Of a stretch of DNA of 64,000 bases, positions 35,982-46,225 are shown piece after piece. The stretch covers positions 8,581,501-8,645,500 of the forward strand of contig OX359193.1 of assembly GCA_947172415.1 (NCBI GenBank). Reading direction: 5' to 3'. The stretch is from Chondrosia reniformis. Its lineage: Eukaryota; Porifera; Demospongiae; Chondrillida; Chondrillidae. The stretch's first letter is position 1. Each line of letters begins with the position of its first letter. The notes below the pieces were generated by a model. The model did not search any database and was not told the origin of the DNA. It saw nothing but the letters and a program-made list of their open reading frames with translations. Position numbers and translations under genes: made by a program.

Positions 35982-36594
35982 TAAATATGTGAACATTTGA
36001 CAGAATTTAGAATTAGCTTTTGTAGATCATAGAGACAGAGTAGTGAATTCCATTTCCAAGCTATGTACTGGATTACATATATAATTTTACTTTTAAATGA
36101 AATATCCAATAAGACCCTTGCCATCTTCACCCTGAAACAACTCTACCCGAATATATATGTATGTATGTACTGTATATGAAAAGTGAAGAGAACTTTTCTA
36201 TACATAAATGTATGTACATATTGTGATATGTAGTCAGTAAATACATTGAATTGGGCGGCCATGTTTGTTTGGCCATCCCTACTTAATGTGTACTATCTAA
36301 TACCTTTAGCACTATTATCTATTAAGTGTGTGCACTTGCAGTTGATTAAATATATGTATAATGTTGCAAATATATAAGATTTCCTCTTTTGCATGTACAT
36401 CAGTTAGCTACTCTGTCACTCCTCAGATACTGTAGCAGCAATTACTTGATACTACCAATAGTTTTATCATTACAATTTTAATGAGTACAAATTCAAATCC
36501 AAAAGAGATGCATAAGTACTTTCACAAAAAGTTTAAAGTAGACCCAATTGTCCACTATTATATCAAGTACATAAGTGAACAACACACTGGTTAA
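35982..36594. other. Spacer between filamin and TRAF copy 1
   Basis: AT-rich, no gene seen. The filamin stop is followed at once by AATAAA (TAATAAATATG). From 36070 (GGATTACAT) the sequence belongs to the tandem TRAF unit and is the 3' flank of copy 1. It is slightly diverged from the other four copies. It includes an ATGGCNGC-like palindromic core near 36255. Confidence 0.6.
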
Positions 36595-38001
36595 TCACTT
36601 CTCTTCCATCAAACAGTTGTACGACATTTCAATGAATGAGATTCTAAAGTACATCACATTGTGTGCATTATAGTAGTAGCGGTATCCTTTGACTGCAGTG
36701 TTTTCTGAGAGGTAGGTATGCGACATAAACTTGTGAATACCATGTCCTCTCACAGCCCTGCCCACTCCCACATCTCCCTCAGTCACACGACCAGAGGCAT
36801 CCAAAGGCACCGATAAGGTGTACTTGATGTCAGCTTCCCAGTGACCATAATCTGACAACTGATTCAAAATGGCTACTCTAAATTTGCCCTGAATTGGAAA
36901 TCTTAACGTTCTGTCATATGGTCCCTTCATCATGTTGAGATAGACAGAAATGTGGCTTCCCTCAGCCTCGTGTCGGCCGTGAGCTGAGACCTTCAAACAC
37001 ATCAAATAACTGGTGGGCTGAACGTGAAATGGTTGACTGTACCACCATTCCTTGCTCTCCTTGTAACTACTAAACGCACTCATTCTGACCACTACTCCAT
37101 CGGACCCAGTCTCCAGGTAAGAGAGGAGAGATGGAACTGGCGTGTGACTGCTAAGAGTTTCAATTTGAACTTTAGCTAATATAGCATCTTCTGCAAGCTT
37201 TTTGTTATCAGAAACCAGTTGCTCAACTACCATCTTCAGTCGGTCGGTCTCCTGCTCCTGCTGCTCCACCTTCCTCATCAGCTCCTGAACAGTGCCCTCT
37301 TGTTGGCCAAGCTTCTCTGTGAGGAAGGTGACATGTGAGCTGGCATGTGTCTCCAGATGAACATGCATCTTTCCTCTCTTCAGGTCCATCGCACATCCAA
37401 GAGGCCTGTATGGACAGGATATCACTACTTCAGGACACACAATCATATGAGCAGACAATTCCCTCCTCCTCACTTCGTTACCGCATGCCTCCGGACAGGA
37501 AACGGTTCTCTCCATACACTCGCCCAAGTGGGTCGATGTGATGAACTGGTAAGGACCCCTTTGCTCACAGAGGTCACACTGAATGACCCGATGGCTGCAC
37601 TCCCTCTCTGCGTGTGCCGCCTCCTTGTCACGCTCAACCTTCTGCAAACATCCATTCCTACACTCGACCAACTCGAAGGGACACTTTTCTCTCAGATGCT
37701 CCAAGATGGTGCCAAGATCGCTCTTCTTGTTGCATTCAGAGTTGGGGCAGGACACCTTGAGACTTCGGATTCGTCTGTTTAACACTTGATCCATAAAACT
37801 ACAAAAAGTTTCCTTCCGGCACTTCGGACAAGTTTCAACCTTTCTAACGCACTTCTCACAGAGAATGCATCCGCAGCATTTGCTTTGATGAGGATTGACG
37901 GCCGGATCCATACAAATTAGACACTTGCATGCATCCTCTGGTACTTCTAGAAACAGAAATTCGCGTTTTCCGTAATAATATCTATCTTCCTTGGCAGCCA
38001 T
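36595..38001 (-). CDS. TRAF-like RING/zinc-finger/MATH protein, copy 1
   Basis: Seen: intronless, 468 residues. An unusual RING is at residues 27-61: C27-x2-C30, C43-G-C45-x2-C48-x2-C51, C58-x2-C61, with cysteine at the usual histidine position. TRAF-type zinc fingers lie at about 84-225 and a coiled coil at about 226-290 (KLGQQEGTVQELMRKVEQQ). A C-terminal MATH domain runs from about 300 to 465. Known: TRAFs are trimeric adaptors/E3 ligases that recruit to receptors via MATH and signal to NF-kB and MAP kinases. This copy is the most diverged of the five: EQETDR, LETGSDG, RTLRF, GKFR, HWEADIKY, SENTAVKGY. It is farthest from the intact eIF2A. Start context AAAATGGCTGCC. Confidence 0.94.
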   Translation of the reverse strand: MAAKEDRYYYGKREFLFLEVPEDACKCLICMDPAVNPHQSKCCGCILCEKCVRKVETCPKCRKETFCSFMDQVLNRRIRSLKVSCPNSECNKKSDLGTILEHLREKCPFELVECRNGCLQKVERDKEAAHAERECSHRVIQCDLCEQRGPYQFITSTHLGECMERTVSCPEACGNEVRRRELSAHMIVCPEVVISCPYRPLGCAMDLKRGKMHVHLETHASSHVTFLTEKLGQQEGTVQELMRKVEQQEQETDRLKMVVEQLVSDNKKLAEDAILAKVQIETLSSHTPVPSLLSYLETGSDGVVVRMSAFSSYKESKEWWYSQPFHVQPTSYLMCLKVSAHGRHEAEGSHISVYLNMMKGPYDRTLRFPIQGKFRVAILNQLSDYGHWEADIKYTLSVPLDASGRVTEGDVGVGRAVRGHGIHKFMSHTYLSENTAVKGYRYYYNAHNVMYFRISFIEMSYNCLMEEK

Positions 38002-38038
38002 TTTGATTTCGATGATCGGCTAGCTGATCCTTATTAAA

Positions 38039-38083
38039 ATGGCGGTTGCTGTGCAGCAGGCTCGTTTCCTGGATTACATATAA
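38039..38083 (+). pseudogene. Truncated eIF2A exon 1, duplicate 1 (14-codon frame)
   Basis: Starts like eIF2A exon 1 (MAVAVQQARFL) then crosses the unit junction to read DYI and stop. Lies 37 bp from TRAF copy 1 on the other strand, so it keeps the eIF2A-side promoter but not the gene. Whether it is transcribed is unknown. Confidence 0.85.
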
Positions 38084-38641
38084 TTTTACTTTTAAATGAA
38101 ATGTCCAATAAGACCCTTGCCTTCTTCACCCTGAAACAACTCTACCCGAATATATATGTATGTATGTACTGTATATGAAAAGTGAAGAGAACTTTTCTCC
38201 CAACATGTAAATGTACATACATACACATATTGTGATATGTAGTCAGTAAATACATTGAATATGGCGGCCATGTTTGTTTGGCCATCCCTACTTAATGTAT
38301 ATACTCTCTGATACTTACATATACGTATGTACCTTTAGCACTAATGTATTGTATTATCTATATATTAAGTGTGTGCACTTGCAGTTGATTAAATATACGT
38401 ATAATGTTGCAAATATATAAGATTTCCTCTTTTGCATGTACATCAGTTAGCTACTCTGTCACTCCTCAGATACTGTAGCAGCAATTACTTGATACTAGTA
38501 CTATCAATAGTTTTATCATTACAATTTTAATGAGTACAAATTCAAATCCAAAAGAGAATTGAATGCAAAAGTACTTTCACAAAAAGTTTAAAGTAGACCC
38601 AATTGTCCACTATTATATCAAGTACGTAAGTGAACAGTTAA

Positions 38642-40048
38642 TCACTTCTCTTCCATCAAACAGTTGTACGGCATTTCAATGAATGAGATTCTAAAGTACA
38701 TCACATTGTGTGCATTATAGTAGTAGCGGTATCCTTGGACTGCTGTGTTTGCTGAGAGGTAGGTATGCGACATAAACTTGTGGATACCATGTCCTCTCAC
38801 AGCCCTGCCCACTCCCACATCTCCCTCAGTCACACGACCAGAGGCATCCAAAGGCACCGATAAAGTGTACCTGATGTCATCTTCCGAGTGACCATAATCT
38901 GACAACTGATTCAAAATGGCTACTCTAAATATGCCCTGAATTGGAAATCTTAACCTTCTGTCATATGGTCCCTTCATCATGTTGAGATAGACAGAAATGT
39001 GGCTTCCCTCAGCCTCGTGTCGGCCGTGAGCTGAGACCTTCAAACACATCAAATAACTGGTGGGCTGAACGTGAAATGGTTGACTGTACCACCATTCCTT
39101 GCTCTCCTTGTAACTACTAAACGCACTCATTCTGACCACCACTCCATTGGGCCCAGTCTCCAGGTAAGAGAGGAGAGATGGAACTGGCGTGTGACTGCTA
39201 AGAGTTTCAATTTGAACTTTAGCTAATATAGCATCTTCTGCAAGCTTTTTGTTATCAGAAACTAGTTGCTCAACTACCATCTTCAGTCGGTCGGTATCCT
39301 GCTCCTGCTGCTCCACCTTCCTCATCAGCTCCTGAACAGTGCCCTCTTGTTGGCCAAGCTTCTCTGTGAGGAAGGTGACATGTGAGCTGGCATGTGTCTC
39401 CAGATGAACATGCATCTTTCCTCTCTTCAGGTCCATCGCACATCCAAGAGGCCTGTATGGACAGGATATCACTACTTCAGGACACACAATCATATGAGCA
39501 GACAATTCCCTCCTCCTCACTTCGTTACCGCATGCCTCCGGACAGGAAACGGTTCTCTCCATACACTCGCCCAAGTGGGTCGAAGTGATGAACTGGTAAG
39601 GACCCCTTTGCTCACAGAGGTCACACTGAATGACCCGATGACTGCACTCCCTCTCTGCGTGTGCCGCCTCCTTGTCCCGCTCAACCTTCTGCAAACATCC
39701 ATTCCTACACTCGACCAACTCGAAGGGACACTTTTCTCTCAGATGCTCCAAGATGGTGCCAAGATCGCTCTTCTTGTTGCATTCAGAGTTGGGGCAGGAC
39801 ACCTTGAGACTTCGGATTCGTCTGTTTAACACTTGATCCATAAAACTACAAAAAGTTTCCTTCCGGCACTTCGGACAAGTTTCAACCTTTCTAACGCACT
39901 TCTCACAGAGAATGCATCCGCAGCATTTGCTTTGATGAGGATTGACGGCCGGATCCATACAAATTAGACACTTGCATGCATCCTCTGGTACTTCTAGAAA
40001 CAGAAATTCGCGTTTTCCGTAATAATATCTATCTTCCTTGGCAGCCAT
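38642..40048 (-). CDS. TRAF-like RING/zinc-finger/MATH protein, copy 2
   Basis: Seen: intronless, 468 residues, same architecture as copy 1 (RING with C45 in place of histidine, TRAF zinc fingers, coiled coil, MATH). Distinguishing residues are EQDTDR, LETGPNG, RRLRF, GIFR (Ile for Lys), HSEDDIRY, KFMSH, SANTAVQGY and EMPYN. The MATH variants RRLRF and SEDDI are shared with copies 3 and 5; GIFR is shared only with copy 3. Intact frame, identical start context and 3' flank indicate a working or very recent copy. Confidence 0.93.
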   Translation of the reverse strand: MAAKEDRYYYGKREFLFLEVPEDACKCLICMDPAVNPHQSKCCGCILCEKCVRKVETCPKCRKETFCSFMDQVLNRRIRSLKVSCPNSECNKKSDLGTILEHLREKCPFELVECRNGCLQKVERDKEAAHAERECSHRVIQCDLCEQRGPYQFITSTHLGECMERTVSCPEACGNEVRRRELSAHMIVCPEVVISCPYRPLGCAMDLKRGKMHVHLETHASSHVTFLTEKLGQQEGTVQELMRKVEQQEQDTDRLKMVVEQLVSDNKKLAEDAILAKVQIETLSSHTPVPSLLSYLETGPNGVVVRMSAFSSYKESKEWWYSQPFHVQPTSYLMCLKVSAHGRHEAEGSHISVYLNMMKGPYDRRLRFPIQGIFRVAILNQLSDYGHSEDDIRYTLSVPLDASGRVTEGDVGVGRAVRGHGIHKFMSHTYLSANTAVQGYRYYYNAHNVMYFRISFIEMPYNCLMEEK

Positions 40049-40085
40049 TTTGATTTCGATGATCGGCTAGCTGATCCTTATTAAA

Positions 40086-40130
40086 ATGGCGGTTGCTGTG
40101 CAGCAGGCTCGTTTCCTGGATTACATATAA
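40086..40130 (+). pseudogene. Truncated eIF2A exon 1, duplicate 2 (14-codon frame)
   Basis: Same structure as the copy at 38039: eIF2A start MAVAVQQARFL, then junction sequence DYI and TAA. Confidence 0.85.
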
Positions 40131-40688
40131 TTTTACTTTTAAATGAAATGTCCAATAAGACCCTTGCCTTCTTCACCCTGAAACAACTCTACCCGAATAT
40201 ATATGTATGTATGTACTGTATATGAAAAGTGAAGAGAACTTTTCTCCCAACATGTAAATGTACATACATACACATATTGTGATATGTAGTCAGTAAATAC
40301 ATTGAATATGGCGGCCATGTTTGTTTGGCCATCCCTACTTAATGTATATACTCTCTGATACTTACATATACGTATGTACCTTTAGCACTAATGTATTGTA
40401 TTATCTATATATTAAGTGTGTGCACTTGCAGTTGATTAAATATACGTATAATGTTGCAAATATATAAGATTTCCTCTTTTGCATGTACATCAGTTAGCTA
40501 CTCTGTCATTCCTCAGATACTGTAGCAGCAATTACTTGATACTAGTACTATCAATAGTTTTATCATTACAATTTTAATGAGTACAAATTCAAATCCAAAA
40601 GAGAATTGAATGCAAAAGTACTTTCACAAAAAGTTTAAAGTAGACCCAATTGTCCACTATTATATCAAGTACGTAAGTGAACAGTTAA

Positions 40689-42095
40689 TCACTTCTCTTC
40701 CATCAAACAGTTGTACGGCATTTCAATGAATGAGATTCTAAAGTACATCACATTGTGTGCATTATAGTAGTAGCGGTATCCTTGGACTGCAGTGTTTGCT
40801 GAGAGGTAGGTATGCGGCATAAACTTGTGGATACCATGTCCTCTCACAGCCCTGCCCACTCCCACATCTCCCTCAGTCACACGACCAGAGGCATCCAAAG
40901 GCACCGATAAAGTGTACCTGATGTCATCTTCCGAGTGACCATAATCTGACAACTGATTCAAAATGGCTACTCTAAATATGCCCTGAATTGGAAATCTTAA
41001 CCTTCTGTCATATGGTCCCTTCATCATGTTGAGATAGACAGAAATGTGGCTTCCCTCAGCCTCGTGTCGGCCGTGAGCTGAGACCTTCAAACACATCAAA
41101 TAACTGGTGGGCTGAACGTGAAATGGTTGACTGTACCACCATTCCTTGCTCTCCTTGTAACTACTAAACGCACTCATTCTGACCACTACTCCATTGGGCC
41201 CAGTCTCCAGGTAAGAGAGGAGAGATGGAACTGGCGTGTGACTGCTAAGAGTTTCAATTTGAACTTTAGCTAATATAGCATCTTCTGCAAGCTTTTTGTT
41301 ATCAGAAACCAGTTGCTCAACTACCATCTTCAGTCGGTCGGTATCCTGCTCCTGCTGCTCCACCTTCCTCATCAGCTCCTGAACGGTGCCCTCTTGTTGG
41401 CCAAGCTTCTCTGTGAGGAAGGTGACATGTGAGTTGGCATGTGTCTCCAGATGAACATGCATCTTTCCTCTCTTCAGGTCCATCGCACATCCAAGAGGCC
41501 TGTATGGACAGGATATCACTACTTCAGGACACACAATCATATGAGCAGACAATTCCCTCCTCCTCACTTCGTTACTGCATGCCTCCGGACAGGAAACGGT
41601 TCTCTCCATACACTCGCCCAAGTGGGTCGAAGTGATGAACTGGTAAGGACCCCTTTGCTCACAGAGGTCACACTGAATGACCCGATGACTGCACTCCCTC
41701 TCTGCGTGTGCCGCCTCCTTGTCCCGCTCAACCTTCTGCAAACATCCATTCCTACACTCGACCAACTCGAAGGGACACTTTTCTCTCAGATGCTCCAAGA
41801 TGGTGCCAAGATCGCTCTTCTTGTTGCATTCAGAGTTGGGGCAGGACACCTTGAGACTTCGGATTCGTCTGTTTAACACTTGATCCATAAAACTACAAAA
41901 AGTTTCCTTCCGGCACTTCGGACAAGTTTCAACCTTTCTAACGCACTTCTCACAGAGAATGCATCCGCAGCATTTGCTTTGATGAGGATTGACGGCCGGA
42001 TCCATACAAATTAGACACTTGCATGCATCCTCTGGTACTTCTAGAAACAGAAATTCGCGTTTTCCGTAATAATATCTATCTTCCTTGGCAGCCAT
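40689..42095 (-). CDS. TRAF-like RING/zinc-finger/MATH protein, copy 3
   Basis: Seen: intronless, 468 residues. Closest to copy 2, with the same RRLRF, GIFR and SEDDIRY MATH variants. Private changes are SNEV for GNEV within a zinc finger and HANSH for HASSH. It has KFMPH, shared with copy 5. All RING cysteines are kept, including the atypical C45. Confidence 0.93.
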   Translation of the reverse strand: MAAKEDRYYYGKREFLFLEVPEDACKCLICMDPAVNPHQSKCCGCILCEKCVRKVETCPKCRKETFCSFMDQVLNRRIRSLKVSCPNSECNKKSDLGTILEHLREKCPFELVECRNGCLQKVERDKEAAHAERECSHRVIQCDLCEQRGPYQFITSTHLGECMERTVSCPEACSNEVRRRELSAHMIVCPEVVISCPYRPLGCAMDLKRGKMHVHLETHANSHVTFLTEKLGQQEGTVQELMRKVEQQEQDTDRLKMVVEQLVSDNKKLAEDAILAKVQIETLSSHTPVPSLLSYLETGPNGVVVRMSAFSSYKESKEWWYSQPFHVQPTSYLMCLKVSAHGRHEAEGSHISVYLNMMKGPYDRRLRFPIQGIFRVAILNQLSDYGHSEDDIRYTLSVPLDASGRVTEGDVGVGRAVRGHGIHKFMPHTYLSANTAVQGYRYYYNAHNVMYFRISFIEMPYNCLMEEK

Positions 42096-42132
42096 TTTGA
42101 TTTCGATGATCGGCTAGCTGATCCTTATTAAA

Positions 42133-42177
42133 ATGGCGGTTGCTGTGCAGCAGGCTCGTTTCCTGGATTACATATAA
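42133..42177 (+). pseudogene. Truncated eIF2A exon 1, duplicate 3 (14-codon frame)
   Basis: Same structure as the other duplicates: ATG at 42133, eIF2A start for about 31 bases, then the GGATTACAT junction and stop. Confidence 0.85.
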
Positions 42178-42736
42178 TTTTACTTTTAAATGAAATGTCC
42201 AATAAGACCCTTGCCTTCTTCACCCTGAAACAACTCTACCCGAATATATATGTATGTATGTACTGTATATGAAAAGTGAAGAGAACTTTTCTCCCAACAT
42301 GTAAATGTACATACATACACATATTGTGATATGTAGTCAGTAAATACATTGAATATGGCGGCCATGTTTGTTTGGCCATCCCTACTTAATGTATATACTC
42401 TCTGATACTTACATATACGTATGTACCTTTAGCACTAATGTATTGTATTATCTATATATTAAGTGTGTGCACTTGCAGTTGATTAAATATACGTATAATG
42501 TTGCAAATATATAAGATTTCCTCTTTTGCATGTACATCAGTTAGCTACTCTGTCACTCCTCAGATACTGTAGCAGCAATTACTTGATACTAGTACTATCA
42601 ATAGTTTTATCATTACAATTTTAATGAGTACAAATTCAAATCCAAAAGAGAATTTGAATGCAAAAGTACTTTCACAAAAAGTTTAAAGTAGACCCAATTG
42701 TCCACTATTATATCAAGTACATAAGTGAACAGTTAA

Positions 42737-44143
42737 TCACTTCTCTTCCATCAAACAGTTGTACGACATTTCAATGAATGAGATTCTAAAGTACATCACA
42801 TTGTGTGCATTATAGTAGTAGCGGTATCCTTGGACTGCTGTGTTTGCTGAGAGGTAGGTATGCGACATAAACTTGTGGATACCATGTCCTCTCACAGCCC
42901 TGCCCACTCCCACATCTCCCTCAGTCACACGACCAGAGGCATCCAAAGGCACCGATAAAGTGTACCTGATGTCAGCTTCACAGTGACCATAATCTGACAA
43001 CTGATTCAAAATGGCTACTCTAAATTTGCCCTGAATTGGAAATCTTAACGTTCTGTCATATGGTCCCTTCATCATGTTGAGATAGACAGAAATGTGGCTT
43101 CCCTCAGCCTCGTGTCGGCCGTGAGCTGAGACCTTCAAACACATCAAATAACTGGTGGGCTGAACGTGAAATGGCTGACTGTACCACCATTCCTTACCCT
43201 CCTTGTAACTACTAAACGCACTCATTCTGACCACCACTCCATCGGGCCCAGTCTCCAGGTAAGAGAGGAGAGATGGAACTGGCGTGTGACTGCTAAGAGT
43301 TTCAATTTGAACTTTAGCTAATACAGCATCTTCTGCAAGCTTTTTGTTATCAGAAACCAGTTGCTCAACTACCATCTTCAGTCGGTCGGTATCCTGCTCC
43401 TGCTGCTCCACCTTCCTCATCAGCTCCTGAACGGTGCCCTCTTGTTGGCCAAGCTTCTCTGTGAGGAAGGTGACATGTGAGCTGGCATGTGTCTCCAGAT
43501 GAACATGCATCTTTCCTCTCTTCAGGTCCATCGCACATCCAAGAGGCCTGTATGGACAGGATATCACTACTTCAGGACACACAATCATATGAGCAGACAA
43601 TTCCCTCCTCCTCACTTCGTTACCGCATGCCTCCGGACAGGAAACGGTTCTCTCCATACACTCGCCCAAGTGGGTCGAAGTGATGAACTGGTAAGGACCC
43701 CTTTGCTCACAGAGGTCACACTGAATGACCCGATGGCTGCACTCCCTCTCTGCGTGTGCCGCCTCCTTGTCACGCTCAACCTTCTGCAAACATCCATTCC
43801 TACACTCGACCAACTCGAAGGGACACTTTTCTCTCAGATGCTCCAAGATGGTGCCAAGATCGCTCTTCTTGTTGCATTCAGAGTTGGGGCAGGACACCTT
43901 GAGACTTCGGATTCGTCTGTTTAACACTTGATCCATAAAACTACAAAAATTTTCCTTCCGGCACTTCGGACAAGTTTCAACCTTTCTAACGCACTTCTCA
44001 CAGAGAATGCATCCGCAGCATTTGCTTTGATGAGGATTGACGGCCGGATCCATACAAATTAGACACTTGCATGCATCCTCTGGTACTTCTAGAAACAGAA
44101 ATTCGCGTTTTCCGTAATAATATCTATCTTCCTTGGCAGCCAT
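42737..44143 (-). CDS. TRAF-like RING/zinc-finger/MATH protein, copy 4
   Basis: Seen: intronless, 468 residues. It has KENFC next to the RING (shared with copy 5) but MATH variants RTLRF, GKFR and EADI like copy 1. Private changes are AVLAK and KEGKE, and HCEADI where others have W or S. The combination looks like a mosaic of copy-1-type and copy-5-type sequence. The 5' spacer to the next eIF2A fragment has an extra GCTA (GGCTAGCTAGCTG), making it 41 bp. Confidence 0.93.
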   Translation of the reverse strand: MAAKEDRYYYGKREFLFLEVPEDACKCLICMDPAVNPHQSKCCGCILCEKCVRKVETCPKCRKENFCSFMDQVLNRRIRSLKVSCPNSECNKKSDLGTILEHLREKCPFELVECRNGCLQKVERDKEAAHAERECSHRVIQCDLCEQRGPYQFITSTHLGECMERTVSCPEACGNEVRRRELSAHMIVCPEVVISCPYRPLGCAMDLKRGKMHVHLETHASSHVTFLTEKLGQQEGTVQELMRKVEQQEQDTDRLKMVVEQLVSDNKKLAEDAVLAKVQIETLSSHTPVPSLLSYLETGPDGVVVRMSAFSSYKEGKEWWYSQPFHVQPTSYLMCLKVSAHGRHEAEGSHISVYLNMMKGPYDRTLRFPIQGKFRVAILNQLSDYGHCEADIRYTLSVPLDASGRVTEGDVGVGRAVRGHGIHKFMSHTYLSANTAVQGYRYYYNAHNVMYFRISFIEMSYNCLMEEK

Positions 44144-44184
44144 TTTGATTTCGATGATCGGCTAGCTAGCTGATCCTTATTAAA

Positions 44185-44229
44185 ATGGCGGTTGCTGTGC
44201 AGCAGGCTCGTTTCCTGGATTACATATAA
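44185..44229 (+). pseudogene. Truncated eIF2A exon 1, duplicate 4 (14-codon frame)
   Basis: Same structure as the other duplicates, ATG at 44185, stop after 14 codons. Confidence 0.85.
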
Positions 44230-44781
44230 TTTTACTTTTAAATGAAATGTCCAATAAGACCCTTGCCTTCTTCACCCTGAAACAACTCTACCCGAATATA
44301 TATGTATGTATGTACTGTATATGAAAAGTGAAGAGAACTTTTCTCCCAACATGTAAATGTACATACATACACATATTGTGATATGTAGTCAGTAAATACA
44401 TTGAATATGGCGGCCATGTTTGTTTGGCCATCCCTACTTAATGTATATACTCTCTGATACTTACATATACGTATGTACCTTTAGCACTAATGTATTGTAT
44501 TATCTATATATTAAGTGTGTGCACTTGCAGTTGATTAAATATACGTATAATGTTGCAAATATATAAGATTTCCTCTTTTGCATGTACATCAGTTAGCTAC
44601 TCTGTCATTCCTCAGATACTGTAGCAGCAATTACTTGATACTATCAATAGTTTTATCATTACAATTTTAATGAGTACAAATTCAAATCCAAAAGAGAATT
44701 GAATGCAAAAGTACTTTCACAAAAAGTTTAAAGTAGACCCAATTGTCCACTATTATATCAAGTACGTAAGTGAACAGTTAA

Positions 44782-46188
44782 TCACTTCTCTTCCATCAAA
44801 CAGTTGTACGGCATTTCAATGAATGAGATTCTAAAGTACATCAAATTGTGTGCATTATAGTAGTAGCGGTATCCTTGGACTGCTGTGTTTGCTGAGAGGT
44901 AGGTATGCGGCATAAACTTGTGGATACCATGTCCTCTCACAGCCCTGCCCACTCCCACATCTCCCTCAGTCACACGACCAGAGGCATCCAAAGGCACCGA
45001 TAAAGTGTACCTGATGTCATCTTCCGAGTGACCATAATCTGACAACTGATTCAAAATGGCTACTCTAAATTTGCCCTGAATTGGAAATCTTAACCTTCTG
45101 TCATATGGTCCCTTCATCATGTTGAGATAGACAGAAATGTGGCTTCCCTCAGCCTCGTGTCGGCCGTGAGCTGAGACCTTCAAACACATCAAATAACTGG
45201 TGGGCTGAACGTGAAATGGCTGACTGTACCACCATTCCTTGCTCTCCTTGTAACTACTAAACGCACTCATTCTGACCACTACTCCATTGGGCCCAGTCTC
45301 CAGGTAAGAGAGGAGAGATGGAACCGGCGTGTGACTGCTAAGAGTTTCAATTTGAACTTTAGCTAATATAGCATCTTCTGCAAGCTTTTTGTTATCAGAA
45401 ACTAGTTGCTCAACTACCATCTTCAGTCGGTCGGTATCCTGCTCCTGCTGCTCCACCTTCCTCATCAGCTCCTGAACGGTGCCCTCTTGTTTGCCAAGCT
45501 TCTCTGTGAGGAAGGTGACATGTGAGCTGGCATGTGTCTCCAGATGAACATGCATCTTTCCTCTCTTCAGGTCCATCGCACATCCAAGAGGCCTGTATGG
45601 ACAGGATATCACTACTTCAGGACACACAATCATATGAGCAGACAATTCCCTCCTCCTCACTTCGTTACCGCATGCCTCCGGACAGGAAACGGTTCTCTCC
45701 ATACACTCGCCCAAGTGGGTCGATGTGATGAACTGGTAAGGACCCCTTTGCTCACAGAGGTCACACTGAATGACCCGATGACTGCACTCCCTCTCTGCGT
45801 GTGCCGCCTCCTTGTCCCGCTCAACCTTCTGCAAACATCCATTCCTACACTCGACCAACTCGAAGGGACACTTTTCTCTCAGATGCTCCAAGATGGTGCC
45901 AAGATCGCTCTTCTTGTTGCATTCAGAGTTGGGGCAGGACACCTTGAGACTTCGGATTCGTCTGTTTAACACTTGATCCATAAAACTACAAAAATTTTCC
46001 TTCCGGCACTTCGGACAAGTTTCAACCTTTCTAACGCACTTCTCACAGAGAATGCATCCGCAGCATTTGCTTTGATGAGGATTGACGGCCGGATCCATAC
46101 AAATTAGACACTTGCATGCATCCTCTGGTACTTCTAGAAACAGAAATTCGCGTTTTCCGTAATAATATCTACCTTCCTTGGCAGCCAT
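44782..46188 (-). CDS. TRAF-like RING/zinc-finger/MATH protein, copy 5
   Basis: Seen: intronless, 468 residues. Head-to-head with the intact eIF2A gene, so this is the position from which the array probably grew. Private changes are AKEGR for AKEDR near the N-terminus, GKQEG for GQQEG in the coiled coil, and NLMYF. It shares RRLRF and SEDDIRY with copies 2 and 3, KFMPH with copy 3 and KENFC with copy 4, but keeps GKFR. Same atypical C4C4-like RING. Confidence 0.94.
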   Translation of the reverse strand: MAAKEGRYYYGKREFLFLEVPEDACKCLICMDPAVNPHQSKCCGCILCEKCVRKVETCPKCRKENFCSFMDQVLNRRIRSLKVSCPNSECNKKSDLGTILEHLREKCPFELVECRNGCLQKVERDKEAAHAERECSHRVIQCDLCEQRGPYQFITSTHLGECMERTVSCPEACGNEVRRRELSAHMIVCPEVVISCPYRPLGCAMDLKRGKMHVHLETHASSHVTFLTEKLGKQEGTVQELMRKVEQQEQDTDRLKMVVEQLVSDNKKLAEDAILAKVQIETLSSHTPVPSLLSYLETGPNGVVVRMSAFSSYKESKEWWYSQPFHVQPTSYLMCLKVSAHGRHEAEGSHISVYLNMMKGPYDRRLRFPIQGKFRVAILNQLSDYGHSEDDIRYTLSVPLDASGRVTEGDVGVGRAVRGHGIHKFMPHTYLSANTAVQGYRYYYNAHNLMYFRISFIEMPYNCLMEEK

Positions 46189-46225
46189 TTTGATTTCGAT
46201 GATCGGCTAGCTGATCCTTATTAAA
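46189..46225. promoter_or_regulatory. 37-bp divergent promoter TRAF / eIF2A
   Basis: Only 37 bp separate the TRAF and eIF2A start codons. The spacer has a near-palindrome GATCGGCTAGCTGATC. It is bounded on both sides by AAAATGGC, the YY1-type AAnATGGC motif, which overlaps both start codons. It is repeated at 38002, 40049, 42096 and 44144. Confidence 0.65.

Noticed and set aside
37335..45969. Plus-strand frames of 68 and 145 codons inside every TRAF copy
   Set aside because: They are shadows of the conserved minus-strand TRAF coding sequence and are conserved only because the copies are nearly identical.
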